From Prevotella pectinovora (GTDB taxonomy: Bacteria > Bacteroidota > Bacteroidia > Bacteroidales > Bacteroidaceae): 64,000 nucleotides of DNA. The stretch covers positions 1-64,000 of the forward strand of contig NZ_JXQI01000064.1 in NCBI RefSeq assembly GCF_000834015.1, written 5' to 3'. A program made the position numbers and the translations under genes. The notes under the pieces were generated by a model, which saw only the letters and a program-made list of their open reading frames with translations, did no database searches and was not told where the DNA came from. Positions 35,628 to 45,800 of this stretch are shown in pieces; positions within the stretch are counted from its first letter, which is position 1, and every line of letters starts with the position of its first letter.

Positions 35628-36305
35628 ATGAAATCAAACGAAGAAACTGAAAGCAAAACAAGCCTGTCCACTACCATGGGGAAGAACGGAGGGACTGGCG
35701 GATTGACGGGTGCCGACACCAGGGCATCATCCGCCAACATTCCTGTAGAATGCCATCCACTCGAGCCTTTCCTGCCCAAGAATGCCTGGCTGCTGATGCT
35801 TGGAAGTTTTCCGCCATCAAAACAGCGATGGAGCATGGATTTCTTCTATCCTAACTTCATAAACGACATGTGGAGAATCTTTGGGCTACTGTTTTTCGAC
35901 GACAAAGACCATTTCGTGGACACGGAGAGGAAGAGGTTCAGAAAAGAGCAGATAGTGGAATTCCTCACCAAAGAGGGCGTGGCGCTATACGACACGGCGT
36001 GTGCCGTGAGACGCACGAAGAACACGGCTTCTGACAAGGATCTGGAGATTGTGACACCAACTGATCTCGACTCGCTTCTGGAAAGACTCCCCCACTGCAC
36101 CACGGTGGTGACGACAGGAGAGAAGGCCACTACGGTATTCGCCACGCATTTCGGCTGCCCCGTCCCTAAAGTTGGCACATCGGTAGAGTTTCTGAACAAC
36201 GGCAAGAGGATGACTCTCTTCCGCATGCCAAGCAGTTCGAGAGCCTACCCCATGAAACTGGAGAAGAAAGCGGAACAATACCGCAAGGTCCTGATAAGAA
36301 AATAG
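35628..36305 (+). CDS. Uracil-DNA glycosylase superfamily protein
   Basis: 225 residues; the first 40 are Ser/Thr rich and the start may be later. The fold markers are LLMLGSFPPSKQRW (the family 'LGxxPG'-like loop), VALYDTACAVRR and FRMPSSSRAYPM (the C-terminal 'PSxSxA' loop, as in MUG-type enzymes). It probably removes mismatched or deaminated bases, but active-site identity is not proven. It lies 83 bases after the nuclease and 20 before udk. Confidence 0.8.
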   Translation: MKSNEETESKTSLSTTMGKNGGTGGLTGADTRASSANIPVECHPLEPFLPKNAWLLMLGSFPPSKQRWSMDFFYPNFINDMWRIFGLLFFDDKDHFVDTERKRFRKEQIVEFLTKEGVALYDTACAVRRTKNTASDKDLEIVTPTDLDSLLERLPHCTTVVTTGEKATTVFATHFGCPVPKVGTSVEFLNNGKRMTLFRMPSSSRAYPMKLEKKAEQYRKVLIRK

Positions 36306-36325
36306 CAAACATCAAAACAGAATAT

Positions 36326-36937
36326 ATGACAATAATCGGCATAGCTGGTGGTACGGGCTCTGGCAAGACCACCGTGGTAAAGAAAATCGTGGAAGCTCTG
36401 CCTCCACACTATGTTGCGGTGGTACCGCTTGACTCATATTACAACGACACGACGGAGATGACGGAGGAGGAACGACATGCCATAAACTTCGACCATCCCG
36501 ACGCCTTCGACTGGAAACTGCTCATCAAGCAGGTGAACGAACTGCGCAAGGGAAACGCCATCGAACAGCCCACATACTCGTATATCAAATGCAACCGTCT
36601 GCCTGAGACCATCCATGTGGAACCAAAGCCTGTGATAATCATCGAGGGCATCATGACGCTGCTGAACAAGAAGCTGAGAGACATGATGGACCTGAAGATA
36701 TTCGTTGACGCCGACTCCGACGAGCGACTGATACGCAACATACAAAGGGACATCGTGGAGCGTGGACGCGACGTGAAGATGGTGGTAGACCGTTATCTCG
36801 AAGTGCTTAAACCTATGCACGAACAGTTCATCGAACCCACAAAGAGGTATGCCGACGTAATCATCCCTCAGGGCGGAGAGAACGTGAAGGGTATCGACAT
36901 GGTGTGCAAATTCATCGAAAGACTGATGCAACAATAG
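36326..36937 (+). CDS. udk: Uridine kinase
   Basis: 203 residues. P-loop GGTGSGKTT at 8-16, PLDSYY, the FDHPDAFDW substrate motif and the lid region (RNIQRDIVERGRDV) are complete. It phosphorylates uridine or cytidine for nucleotide salvage. The salvage role fits the nearby nuclease and nucleotidase genes. It is 20 bases downstream of the UDG-like gene. Confidence 0.92.
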   Translation: MTIIGIAGGTGSGKTTVVKKIVEALPPHYVAVVPLDSYYNDTTEMTEEERHAINFDHPDAFDWKLLIKQVNELRKGNAIEQPTYSYIKCNRLPETIHVEPKPVIIIEGIMTLLNKKLRDMMDLKIFVDADSDERLIRNIQRDIVERGRDVKMVVDRYLEVLKPMHEQFIEPTKRYADVIIPQGGENVKGIDMVCKFIERLMQQ

Positions 36938-36957
36938 ACACAAACATCAAAACATTT

Positions 36958-38544
36958 ATGAATCAGAAGAAGGTATTTCTACTTGCCTTGATTTCCGCAG
37001 CGACACTAAACGCTACGGCTCAAGACAACGACACTTACGACGAACAAGCCACCACGCTACAGAAGAAAGGGGAATTTGAATATTCGGCTGAGGCCCAGGG
37101 AAGCTTCTCACACGGCAAGACCCCACTATGGCTGAACGCCAACAAATACGGATTGTCGTCGCTCGACGAGAACAACGGCTACATCAGAGGAGCGCTGCAG
37201 AGAAACATCGGCAACGACATGGAAAAGAAATGGGGATACGGATTCGGCATTGATGCCGCCGTGCCTTTCAACTATACAAGCAACGTGGTATTGCAACAGG
37301 CTTACGTGGAGGGACGATGGCTGCATGGCACTCTCTCCATAGGAGCAAAGGAAAGGCTGCTGAACCTGAAGGACAACAGGCTCAGCAGCGGTTCGCAGAC
37401 TTTGGGCATAAACGCCCGACCCGTGCCACAGGTGAGGTTGGCGCTCGAAGACTACTGGAAGGTGCCGTTCACTGGCGGATGGGTGCAGCTGAAAGGTCAT
37501 GTGGCTTACGGAATAATGACCGACGACTCATGGCAGCACGAATTCACCAGCAAGCGGAGCAGATATGCCGACAACGTGTTATATCACTCCAAGGCAGGAT
37601 TCATCAGAATAGGAAGCGACCCGTATATGCACCCTCTCTCGCTGGAACTGGGACTGGAGATGGCATCGCAGTTCGGCGGAAAATCGTATCTGCCTAACGG
37701 TGACGGAACGGTGTCGGTGATAAACGGTAACACGAGTCTGAAAGGTTATTGGAACGCTTTTGTGCCGGGAGGCAAAGACATCACCGATGGCGAGAACTAC
37801 AAGAATGCTGAAGGCAACCAACTGGGCAGCTGGATGATGCGACTGAACTTGGAGAAAGACCTTTGGAAAGCGGGACTCTACGTAGACAAATTCTTTGAAG
37901 ACCACTCGGCGATGTTCCAACTCGACTACGATGGTTACGGAAGCGGTGAGGAATGGCAGGTGAAGAAGAAGAGACGCTACGTGCTCTACGACTTCAAAGA
38001 CTGGATGATAGGTTTCGACCTCAACATGAAATACGGTACATGGCTGAGAAACATCGTGGTGGAATATATCTACACAAAATATCAAAGCGGACCTATATAC
38101 CACGACCATACGACGACTATTCCCGACCATATCGGCGGCACCGACAATTACTACAACCACAACATCTATCCTGGATGGCAGCACTGGGGACAGGTGATGG
38201 GAAACCCTCTCTTCCGCTCGCCAATCTACAACCAGAATGGAAGCATCTTTGTGCAGGACAACCGTTTCATGGCTTTCCATCTGGGATTCGACGGCCGTCC
38301 CAGCGACAACACACGATACCGTGTGCTTGCCACTTATCAGGAGGGATTGGGGACCTATGGCAGTCCTTACAACGACTTACGCCACAATATCAGTTTCCTC
38401 GTTGAGGGTGAATACAAATTCACAAGGTCTCTGCTTCGCAACTGGAGCGTGAAAGGCGGTTATGCCATGGACTTCGGAGGAATACTGGGCAACAACTACG
38501 GTTTCCAGCTGACCATCGCCAAGAGGGGCAGTTTCAGCCTGTAG
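36958..38544 (+). CDS. Capsule assembly Wzi family outer-membrane protein
   Basis: 528 residues from the ATG at 36958; the longer frame from 36904 overlaps udk and lacks a signal. A signal peptide ends LNATAQ. The rest is a barrel of alternating strands with Trp/Tyr-rich turns (ANKYGLSSLDENNGYIRG, VAYGIMTDDSW, SFLVEGEYKF) as in Wzi, which holds capsule on the cell surface. It is transcribed toward the polysaccharide operon on the opposite strand, to which it is probably linked functionally. Confidence 0.85.
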   Translation: MNQKKVFLLALISAATLNATAQDNDTYDEQATTLQKKGEFEYSAEAQGSFSHGKTPLWLNANKYGLSSLDENNGYIRGALQRNIGNDMEKKWGYGFGIDAAVPFNYTSNVVLQQAYVEGRWLHGTLSIGAKERLLNLKDNRLSSGSQTLGINARPVPQVRLALEDYWKVPFTGGWVQLKGHVAYGIMTDDSWQHEFTSKRSRYADNVLYHSKAGFIRIGSDPYMHPLSLELGLEMASQFGGKSYLPNGDGTVSVINGNTSLKGYWNAFVPGGKDITDGENYKNAEGNQLGSWMMRLNLEKDLWKAGLYVDKFFEDHSAMFQLDYDGYGSGEEWQVKKKRRYVLYDFKDWMIGFDLNMKYGTWLRNIVVEYIYTKYQSGPIYHDHTTTIPDHIGGTDNYYNHNIYPGWQHWGQVMGNPLFRSPIYNQNGSIFVQDNRFMAFHLGFDGRPSDNTRYRVLATYQEGLGTYGSPYNDLRHNISFLVEGEYKFTRSLLRNWSVKGGYAMDFGGILGNNYGFQLTIAKRGSFSL

Positions 38545-38607
38545 ACACTGTCACTATAACTTCACCGATAATCTACAAGGGGAACAAAAAACGAAAAAAG
38601 AAAAGAA

Positions 38608-39063
38608 ATGAGAAAGACAATATGCGGCATCCTCATAGCCGCCACAACGATACTTACCACGATGACTCTCGCCTCATGCGACATAGAGACTTCATCGGCT
38701 GCCGGAGATTTCAACGGTATGTGGCATTTGACCCGTGTGGACACGATTGCCACTGGCGGAGTGCTCGACCTGAAGAATGAAAAGTTATTCTGGGCATTCC
38801 AAAACAAACTGATGCAGGCGGATGACAAAAACGAGAAGCTCGCGAAGATTCTGATGCGCTTCAACCAGACAAACACGCAGCTCACGCTGCACACACCATA
38901 CGTCTACGACCGCGAAAACGGCGACGTGCCTCTCTCCGACCCTACCCTGCTGGCACCATACGGCATAAACAAGCTGGAGGAGAATTTCCAGGTAATAAAA
39001 TTGACCGGAAGTAAAATGGTGTTACAATCTGAAACGCTGAAACTGACATTCAAGGGATTCTAA
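38608..39063 (+). CDS. Lipocalin-like lipoprotein
   Basis: 151 residues. The lipoprotein signal ends TLASC-D. DFNGMWHLTRVDTI opens a lipocalin-like barrel; the end KMVLQSETLKLTFKGF is the last strand. Small lipoproteins of this type are frequent in Bacteroidales. The ligand is unknown. A shared hairpin at 39086-39130 follows. Confidence 0.7.
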   Translation: MRKTICGILIAATTILTTMTLASCDIETSSAAGDFNGMWHLTRVDTIATGGVLDLKNEKLFWAFQNKLMQADDKNEKLAKILMRFNQTNTQLTLHTPYVYDRENGDVPLSDPTLLAPYGINKLEENFQVIKLTGSKMVLQSETLKLTFKGF

Positions 39064-39085
39064 AACGATATAAGACTCCATAATT

Positions 39086-39130
39086 AAAAATGCTCCATAA
39101 TTCCAAATAACTGAATCATGGAGCATTTTT
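39086..39130. terminator. Bidirectional terminator between the lipocalin gene and the polysaccharide operon
   Basis: AAAAATGCTCCAT pairs exactly with ATGGAGCATTTTT, giving a T run on either strand. It lies between convergent genes and ends both. Confidence 0.92.
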
Positions 39131-39180
39131 CTATGCCATGCTTAGGCAAGAGTAACAGTTTGATGACCGCTTGTGGAAGA

Positions 39181-40353
39181 TTAGTCAGCATTCAAATGAT
39201 CGTAGCCGGAGAGTTTCTCCTGCCATGAATAGTATTTCCTTACGGTATCATAACCTGAACGGGAAATGCGGTTGCGGTCGGCTTCGTTGTCCATCATCCT
39301 CAGGCAAGCGTCGGCAAAGGCTTGGTCGGCATCTTCGATGATGCAGTTGGTGCCACTTTCAAGTTCGGGAATTGCCTTTGAAATGAGCGACGACATCACC
39401 ACCGGCACTCCCATACCCATAGCCACAAGCACCTTGTTCTGAATGCCGGCGGCAATCTGCACCGGCGCCACAGCCACGCATGAATCCTTAACGGCATCTG
39501 AAAGGACGTCTACAAATCCTGTCACCACGATATTCTCGGATTTTTCAGACAGCGCCATGATGTTTCTCGGCGGCTCTGCCCCTACGATATAGAATCTGGC
39601 TCCGGGCTTCTTCTTCAGAATCAGCGGGAAGATGTCGTTTACGAAATGCAACACCGCATCCTGGTTCTGCAGGGTTCGCATATTGCCTACAAAGCAGATC
39701 TTGTCATGGTCGTAGGAATCGGGTATCTCGTCCATACACTCCACGCCATTGGTGTATAATGCCAGCGAATGCTTGTCGCCCCCGGCAGAGAGATAGTCGA
39801 TGTCTGCCTGTGAAACGAGTACCACCTTCGGGAATTTCTTCATCACAAAGTGCTCATATCTTCGGATAAGCTTGCGCTCGATGGCGTAAATCACCTTCTT
39901 CAGCGACATGCCCTTGAAACCGGAAGACAGAGTATAGGTCTTCGACAAGGCATCGGTCATCTCCACGATGGATTGAGACTCCACGCCATGCTGGGTGAGG
40001 TATGGCACCATCCTGAGCAGATGGCTGACGAAACGGTCTGGTTTCTCTTTGCTGATTACCATCCCCAGCAGCTTTGAGTATTCCCGAGAGTAGTAGTAGC
40101 CACACTGTATGGGGCGACCGCTCAGCATATACTCAAGCGAGTATAGCATGGAGTTGGTCTTCTTGCGCTTTACTACGTATATCTTGTCATACAGAGTCTT
40201 TGCGGCTGCCATGTCAGGATTGCCCTCACAGAAGGACACAAGGACAAGCTCATGACCGGCAGACTTCAGATATTTGGCTATATTGTTAATTCTCAACACG
40301 TCTCCGCCATTTTCGGGAAAGGGGAAGCGTGGTGTCAATATGCAGTATTTCAT
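39181..40353 (-). CDS. Family 4/1-type glycosyltransferase
   Basis: 390 residues, GT-B fold. N-terminal ILTPRFPFPENGGDVLRINNIAKYL is the acceptor-side Gly-rich loop; the donor half shows ICFVGNMRTLQNQDAVLHFV, ARFYIVGAEPP, and GIQNKVLVAMGMGVPVVMSS with the nucleotide-sugar-binding region. It adds a sugar to the growing repeat unit at the cytoplasmic membrane. It is the last gene of the polysaccharide operon, 17 bases after the GT2 gene. Confidence 0.9.
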   Translation of the reverse strand: MKYCILTPRFPFPENGGDVLRINNIAKYLKSAGHELVLVSFCEGNPDMAAAKTLYDKIYVVKRKKTNSMLYSLEYMLSGRPIQCGYYYSREYSKLLGMVISKEKPDRFVSHLLRMVPYLTQHGVESQSIVEMTDALSKTYTLSSGFKGMSLKKVIYAIERKLIRRYEHFVMKKFPKVVLVSQADIDYLSAGGDKHSLALYTNGVECMDEIPDSYDHDKICFVGNMRTLQNQDAVLHFVNDIFPLILKKKPGARFYIVGAEPPRNIMALSEKSENIVVTGFVDVLSDAVKDSCVAVAPVQIAAGIQNKVLVAMGMGVPVVMSSLISKAIPELESGTNCIIEDADQAFADACLRMMDNEADRNRISRSGYDTVRKYYSWQEKLSGYDHLNAD

Positions 40354-40370
40354 ACGATATCAGTTATTTT

Positions 40371-41186
40371 CTATTCATATACTTTTTTACGCAGTTTGCT
40401 TATCGTGGCATAGACCCTCGATGCAAACAGAAGGAAGTCGTATTTCAGCGGCTTTTTCAGATATGCCCCCATATAGCTACACGTAAGCCTCATCGCCACG
40501 ACAATTCTTTCCGAATACCGATGGCGTGCTCGGGTGGCGGAATTCTCTCTTGCCCTCACGTTATATACGGTGTCGGCATTGTGGACAATCTCCATTCTGG
40601 AAATCCTGTCGGACACGATGAACATGAACAGGGCGTCTTCACCGAGCTTGTGCTTCGTGTCAAACCGCCTGTCTCCTATCACATCTCTGGGTATGAGTTT
40701 CCCTGTTACCGTGGACAGGAAGCTCCGCGAATTGAACAATGTCAGCTTGGGGCATTCCATGCATCGCTTGTAGGCTGATGTGAGGAAATACGGCAGGTGC
40801 TCACGGGTCTTGTCATCAATGAGATAAAAATTGCATGCAACCACCGTATGCAAATCCGTCATGGCATGCATGCTCGACAGATAGCCGTTGCCTGCCACCC
40901 AGTCGTCGTCGTCGATGAAGAACAGATATTTGCCTTTAGCATTGTCTATACCGATATTTCTGGCGTTCGACACACCCGGCTCGTCGGTCTGAATGACTCT
41001 CACATTGACATAACCATTGTCGGTGATGATACCTTCGAGCATCGACCGGTATGGCATGTCGCAGCCATTGAGTACGATTATCACCTCATAATCGGAAACG
41101 GGGAAATCCTGCTCCTCCAAAGAACGGAGGCAGTCGGAGATGTATTCTCCGGGCTTGTATGTAGGTATTATAACAGATATTTCCAT
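40371..41186 (-). CDS. Family 2 glycosyltransferase
   Basis: 271 residues. GT-A signatures SVIIPTYKPGEYISDCL, NARNIGIDNAKGKYLFFIDDDDW (the DxD metal site) and KLGEDALFMF (acceptor base region) are intact. Its ATG overlaps the stop of the upstream gene (TAATG), so translation is probably coupled. Sugar specificity cannot be read. Confidence 0.92.
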   Translation of the reverse strand: MEISVIIPTYKPGEYISDCLRSLEEQDFPVSDYEVIIVLNGCDMPYRSMLEGIITDNGYVNVRVIQTDEPGVSNARNIGIDNAKGKYLFFIDDDDWVAGNGYLSSMHAMTDLHTVVACNFYLIDDKTREHLPYFLTSAYKRCMECPKLTLFNSRSFLSTVTGKLIPRDVIGDRRFDTKHKLGEDALFMFIVSDRISRMEIVHNADTVYNVRARENSATRARHRYSERIVVAMRLTCSYMGAYLKKPLKYDFLLFASRVYATISKLRKKVYE

Positions 41187-42223
41187 TATCCAAAGATTTT
41201 AAGATAGTCTGGAGTCAGCGATTCCGGGGTTGCCACACAATGCAGACCGTTGTCGCCTGTCAGCGCCCGCATCTTCTCTATCAGTTCGCCGGTAGAGGAG
41301 AATATCGGATCGTAGTTATAGAAGTCACGGCAGTAATGCAGGGCGGGATGCTCAAGCACAAGCATGTTCTTCCTGTTTGCCACACACTCGAAGCTCACTC
41401 CACTGACCTGATTCTGGAAGGATGAGGTATAGGCAAGGAGCACGATGTCTGAACGGAGGAATATCTCCCGATAGAGCGCCGTTGGCAGGAAGCCTGAAAT
41501 GAAGCGCACGTTGTCGGGATATTTCTCGCCTTCTTTCTTGTCGCCATGAATGAGCAGCAGCACATCGTTCCGGGCAAGGAAATCTGCAAGTTCGCTACTG
41601 CTTACGAGCGAATTCACAAAGGTGTCGTCTACCTTTGAAGAGGGATGGAACACCACTTTCCTGAAAGTGGAAAAGTATTCGGGAAGGCTGGTATCGGCAT
41701 GGCTTTCATCAAACGGACTGACGCAGCCGTGTGACACCACGGCAACATTTGTTATGCCATTCTCAAGCAGCGGTTTCTTCATATAGTCGTCGAACACAAC
41801 GAAGGTGTTGTGGCGCGCCAGACGCTTGAGAAAAAATAGTTTCACCCTGGATGCCACGGTGCCGGTGTTATGACATATTATATACATATTACGGCAAAGG
41901 GGCAACAGACCCAAAGTGACCTCATCGCAACTCGACACCACTACATGAGTGTAATCTGAGAAGCGTATCTTGAATTTCAGATACAGCAGGGTGACAGTGA
42001 ATATAATGCGGTTGAGAACGGCTCTCTTGCCGCGCATATTCAGGAAGCGGGGCAGCTTGGCAACGTAATCGCTGTCAGGATAATCGAGTTGGGAAGCTAT
42101 GTCTGAATGCAACACTATCTTCACATCGTAGCCTGCCGAGCGGATGGCGTCGATATGGATACGATTGAAGTTGACGTGTCCCTTCATGTATACGTAATCT
42201 ATGAACAATACTTTTCCTTTCAT
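41186..42223 (-). CDS. GT-B-type glycosyltransferase of the polysaccharide operon
   Basis: 345 residues. It begins KVLFIDYVYMKGHVNFNRIHIDAI and contains FISGFLPTALYREIFLRSDIVLLAYTSSFQNQVSGVSFEC split over the donor-binding half, as in glycosyltransferases of the GT1/GT4 superfamily, although overall resemblance is weak. Overlap with the following gene by one base ties it to the operon. Confidence 0.75.
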   Translation of the reverse strand: MKGKVLFIDYVYMKGHVNFNRIHIDAIRSAGYDVKIVLHSDIASQLDYPDSDYVAKLPRFLNMRGKRAVLNRIIFTVTLLYLKFKIRFSDYTHVVVSSCDEVTLGLLPLCRNMYIICHNTGTVASRVKLFFLKRLARHNTFVVFDDYMKKPLLENGITNVAVVSHGCVSPFDESHADTSLPEYFSTFRKVVFHPSSKVDDTFVNSLVSSSELADFLARNDVLLLIHGDKKEGEKYPDNVRFISGFLPTALYREIFLRSDIVLLAYTSSFQNQVSGVSFECVANRKNMLVLEHPALHYCRDFYNYDPIFSSTGELIEKMRALTGDNGLHCVATPESLTPDYLKIFG

Positions 42224-42234
42224 GGTATGTCTTT

Positions 42235-43392
42235 TTATTTAACGTCGTTGAAATGTTGTCTGAAATGGATGAGCCTCTCGTTGTATGGCTTGTTCTCTAT
42301 GGTGATGTTGTAATACTCCGACATGGCGGTGGTATTAAGGAAATATACTTTCAGCAGACTATACAACGCCACGAACGACAGATACAGTATCTTGTTGTTG
42401 CGATAGGTAAAGCACTTTATCAGGTCTATCCATACAATCCAGTATGCATAGATGAAAAGATAGGAACAGCGGAGACTTATCGTGCGGAACTCACTGAGAA
42501 ACAGGAATGTGCACAGATAGAAGAGCATACTGTTCACGAAGATGTTGTTGCCGTTGCGGACTTCTCTGAGCTTGTCGATATAGCAGAACAGAAGTATTCC
42601 GGTGAGCAGTCGCTCAAGATAGCCGATACTCAACACGGAGCCCGTGCTGAGGTCCATGCTGAGATATGCCTCCACCCAGAGTTTGGTAGACGGCATGATA
42701 TAGTCTACCACCAGGAGTATCAACGACTTCAGGATGGGGATATGGAAGAGGTAAATCACATTGGCAACGGCGAATATCGCCATCATTATGTATTTGTTGA
42801 ACTTTCTGTTGATGATGAAATACATCGGTATGTATGCCAATGACGAACTATGGAACGTGAAGCCTAACAAGCAAACGAGCAAAAAGGGCAGGAACTGCTT
42901 CTTCTCAATGAACACGATGGCATTGACGAACAGCAATATGGATATGGAGTTGCGCACCAGATTGATGTTTATCTCGAAACCGCTCATCACCAGCATGATC
43001 ATAAACGCAAGCGGTATGTTACTGACATATCGCCTGAAGAACATCATCAGCAATGTAACGTTTATCAAGATACACAGAAACTGGAAGAAGAAATAGTTGG
43101 GATATATGGTCTTGCATATCACTCCGAATATCATGAAGCCCGGCTCCCACGTCCATTTGTTCAACGGAAGCGTGAACAAGGTGCGCAGGTCGGTCAGACT
43201 CTGATACTCGGGATAATATGAGGTCCAGTCGTAGGCCACGAATCCTCTGAGTCCGAAGAAGAACACAAATACGACAACTGACAATATGTTCACACACATT
43301 GTCTTCATTTGTGACTCGCTGTTGAAATGGGCATATACGGCAAGAGAACCATAGATCATGACCAACAGCAGATAAGGATAAGCGAACTCCAT
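42235..43392 (-). CDS. EpsG-type polysaccharide polymerase (Wzy role)
   Basis: 385 residues with about ten membrane helices. FFFGLRGFVAYDWTSYYPEY, the Arg/Asp-Trp-Tyr motif in the first periplasmic loop, is diagnostic for EpsG-family proteins. Its place beside wzx and wzz genes indicates that it polymerises the repeat units in the periplasm. It starts 19 bases after the chain-length gene. Confidence 0.88.
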   Translation of the reverse strand: MEFAYPYLLLVMIYGSLAVYAHFNSESQMKTMCVNILSVVVFVFFFGLRGFVAYDWTSYYPEYQSLTDLRTLFTLPLNKWTWEPGFMIFGVICKTIYPNYFFFQFLCILINVTLLMMFFRRYVSNIPLAFMIMLVMSGFEININLVRNSISILLFVNAIVFIEKKQFLPFLLVCLLGFTFHSSSLAYIPMYFIINRKFNKYIMMAIFAVANVIYLFHIPILKSLILLVVDYIMPSTKLWVEAYLSMDLSTGSVLSIGYLERLLTGILLFCYIDKLREVRNGNNIFVNSMLFYLCTFLFLSEFRTISLRCSYLFIYAYWIVWIDLIKCFTYRNNKILYLSFVALYSLLKVYFLNTTAMSEYYNITIENKPYNERLIHFRQHFNDVK

Positions 43393-43411
43393 CTATATGT
43401 ATTACCTTTCT

Positions 43412-44458
43412 TTATTTCTTCTTGCCAAAAGCCTGGCTCAACACCAACACCCAGAGGGCGTCTGCTATAACTCCTACAAACACGAATATGATGACCATAA
43501 GCGTTCGCGGCATGCTCGACGACTTCAATGGCACGGTGGCATTCTGAATCACGGTGAACGCCGGAGTGTTCTCCTGTATCTTCGCCTGTGCCTTCTGCAC
43601 CTGCTGGGCGGTCTGCGAATAGTTGTTGAACTTCAGCTGCATATCGTTCTCCAGGTCCTCGAGTTTAGACTGATACGACATTAGCACGACTTCTGAGTTG
43701 GCATCGGCGAATGATGCGTATTTCTGACGCGACTTCTCATAGGCAGCCTTTGCCTCTGCATTGATCTGCTGTGAGTAAGCCAGGTCTTGTCTTGCCTTCT
43801 TCGTACGGTAGAGCGTGATGTAGTTCTGCAGTCTGGTCTTCACGGAGTCTGCCATGCAGGCAGCCACACGAGCGTCGGTGTCGGTAACGGAAATGGTTAT
43901 CACATTGGTACCCTTGTTGATCTGGCAACCGATGCTTCCGACTATTGCCTCGCAGACCTCGCTCTGGATCTTTGTCAGACAATGTGGGTTAACGACATTG
44001 GTGCTCGGTATGGTGTCTTTCTTACCGAACATCTTGATGAGCCACAACTTGGGATAGTCCCAGAATGGTATCTTGGTGTCCTGCAGGATGTGGTTGTAGT
44101 ATGTCTTCTTCTGTCCCTTCACCTTGACGGGAATATCGAAGAGCTTCACCACGAAGTCTGTGGATGCGAAGACATCGGGATAGATGTCGGGATAGATGGC
44201 ATCGACGGATGATTTACCGCCACCGATATCCATACCTATGGCTCCGGCAATGTCGCTGAGGTTCTGCGACATACCCATACTTGTGGCCTCTGGAGCCAAC
44301 ACCACATAAGAGGTGTATCTCTTCTGCTGTTCCAAAGCCACGATAACTCCAATAACAAAGAATACGGAAACGAAGATTATCATTTCCTTTTTCCTCGACG
44401 CCACTTTCTTCAAAAGCGAAAGCACGTCGATTTCCTTCACGCGTTTTGTATCTGACAT
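43412..44458 (-). CDS. Wzz-type chain-length determinant protein
   Basis: 348 residues. Two membrane helices (about 25-45 and 315-338) flank a periplasmic region with coiled-coil (about 200-285) and a Pro-rich motif before helix two (NATVPLKSSSMPRTLMVI). There is no C-terminal tyrosine-kinase domain, so any Wzc-like control must come from elsewhere. It sets polysaccharide length together with the EpsG-type polymerase. Confidence 0.9.
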   Translation of the reverse strand: MSDTKRVKEIDVLSLLKKVASRKKEMIIFVSVFFVIGVIVALEQQKRYTSYVVLAPEATSMGMSQNLSDIAGAIGMDIGGGKSSVDAIYPDIYPDVFASTDFVVKLFDIPVKVKGQKKTYYNHILQDTKIPFWDYPKLWLIKMFGKKDTIPSTNVVNPHCLTKIQSEVCEAIVGSIGCQINKGTNVITISVTDTDARVAACMADSVKTRLQNYITLYRTKKARQDLAYSQQINAEAKAAYEKSRQKYASFADANSEVVLMSYQSKLEDLENDMQLKFNNYSQTAQQVQKAQAKIQENTPAFTVIQNATVPLKSSSMPRTLMVIIFVFVGVIADALWVLVLSQAFGKKK

Positions 44459-44515
44459 TTTATCTTGTATTTCGTTTACTTCTTAATCATTGTCTACTGT
44501 CCTACCCCTGCCTGT

Positions 44516-45763
44516 TTATGGCGTGCAGCGATATTCCAGGTCTTCGGTCCTGTGGCCTATCACCTTGGCGGGCACTCCACCGACGATGGTATATGGCGGG
44601 ACGTCCTTGGTAACTACGGCTCCTGCCGAAACTACTGCCCCCTTGCCTATCTTCACATTCTGCAGAACCATAGCTCCACAACCTATCCAGACAAAGTCGC
44701 CTATCTCGATGGGATAGAACTTCACCGGGAAATGGCGTGACTGCACATCATGGCTGCCTGTCATAATCATCACTCCATGCGACACCGACACGCTGTCGCC
44801 GATGGTCAGTCCACCACGGGCATCGAGTGTCACCATGCGGTTTATATGTGAATCCTTTCCTATAGACAGTTTGTTGAGGTTCATTATATAGCAGCGGCTG
44901 TCCACATAGGTGCCTTTGCCTATCTTCATGCCGAGCTTTCTCATGGCAAACCTGCGCACACACCACGGGAGGCTGGGCAGGATGGAATTGGTGAGAGGTC
45001 CGAGAACGAATTTCCTCATTCCTGAATATACGGGACTTCCAACAAACCATATCTTCATCACCTTTGTCAGGAAGCTTACGAGCTTGCCAATCCTGAAGCC
45101 GTCGCTGATGGATATCTTGTAGTTCAGATATTCTCCCCTGACGGGATGGTTTGACATTCCTTCTTCATCGAAGACTTCTATTATGGCATCGGTCCTGACA
45201 AACCTGTATTTCTTCTTGTATAGGGTATAGATGAGATACCAGTCGAGAGCGAAACCATAATCTTTCTTCTTGTCAAGAGCGAACAGGTTTTCCTTGTGTA
45301 TCTGCGTTCTCACGAGTGATGAACCGTGACGATAGACAGGTCTGTATTCGAGACCTGCCACATTGCTTGAGGAGGGGAAAGGGAATACGTGTCCCTGGCG
45401 CAGTTTCATGCTGTCGCCATATATGATGTCGGCATTCCCGGCATCACAATTCCGGATGGCGTCGGCAAGCGAATGGTCTGAGAAATAATAGTCGCCGCAG
45501 TTCAGGATATTCACCCAGTCGCCGCTGGCATGCTGCACGCCTTTGTTCATGGCATCATAGACACCGGCGTCTTTCTCTGAGCACCAATATGCCAGACGGT
45601 CAGCATACTCCTTTATCACCTCTGCCGTGCCGTCAGTGCTGCCACCGTCAATGACGATATATTCCTTTTCTTCCCACGTCTGCGAGAAGAAGCTCTCCAT
45701 CGTCTCACGGATGTGCTTCACATCATTGTAGACCACGGTGATTACACTTATTTTATTGCTCAT
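44516..45763 (-). CDS. Fusion of a family 2 glycosyltransferase and a hexapeptide acyltransferase
   Basis: 415 residues. Residues 1-about 250 are a GT2 domain ([50 protein letters not shown]). From about 265 on, a left-handed beta-helix acetyltransferase appears ([55 protein letters not shown] begins and ends it; GGVPAKVIG closes). In most operons these are separate genes. The frame is continuous and no internal start is needed. Confidence 0.9.
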   Translation of the reverse strand: MSNKISVITVVYNDVKHIRETMESFFSQTWEEKEYIVIDGGSTDGTAEVIKEYADRLAYWCSEKDAGVYDAMNKGVQHASGDWVNILNCGDYYFSDHSLADAIRNCDAGNADIIYGDSMKLRQGHVFPFPSSSNVAGLEYRPVYRHGSSLVRTQIHKENLFALDKKKDYGFALDWYLIYTLYKKKYRFVRTDAIIEVFDEEGMSNHPVRGEYLNYKISISDGFRIGKLVSFLTKVMKIWFVGSPVYSGMRKFVLGPLTNSILPSLPWCVRRFAMRKLGMKIGKGTYVDSRCYIMNLNKLSIGKDSHINRMVTLDARGGLTIGDSVSVSHGVMIMTGSHDVQSRHFPVKFYPIEIGDFVWIGCGAMVLQNVKIGKGAVVSAGAVVTKDVPPYTIVGGVPAKVIGHRTEDLEYRCTP

Positions 45764-45800
45764 CTACTATATCTGTTGTTTTATTGTTATCTTTTTATTG

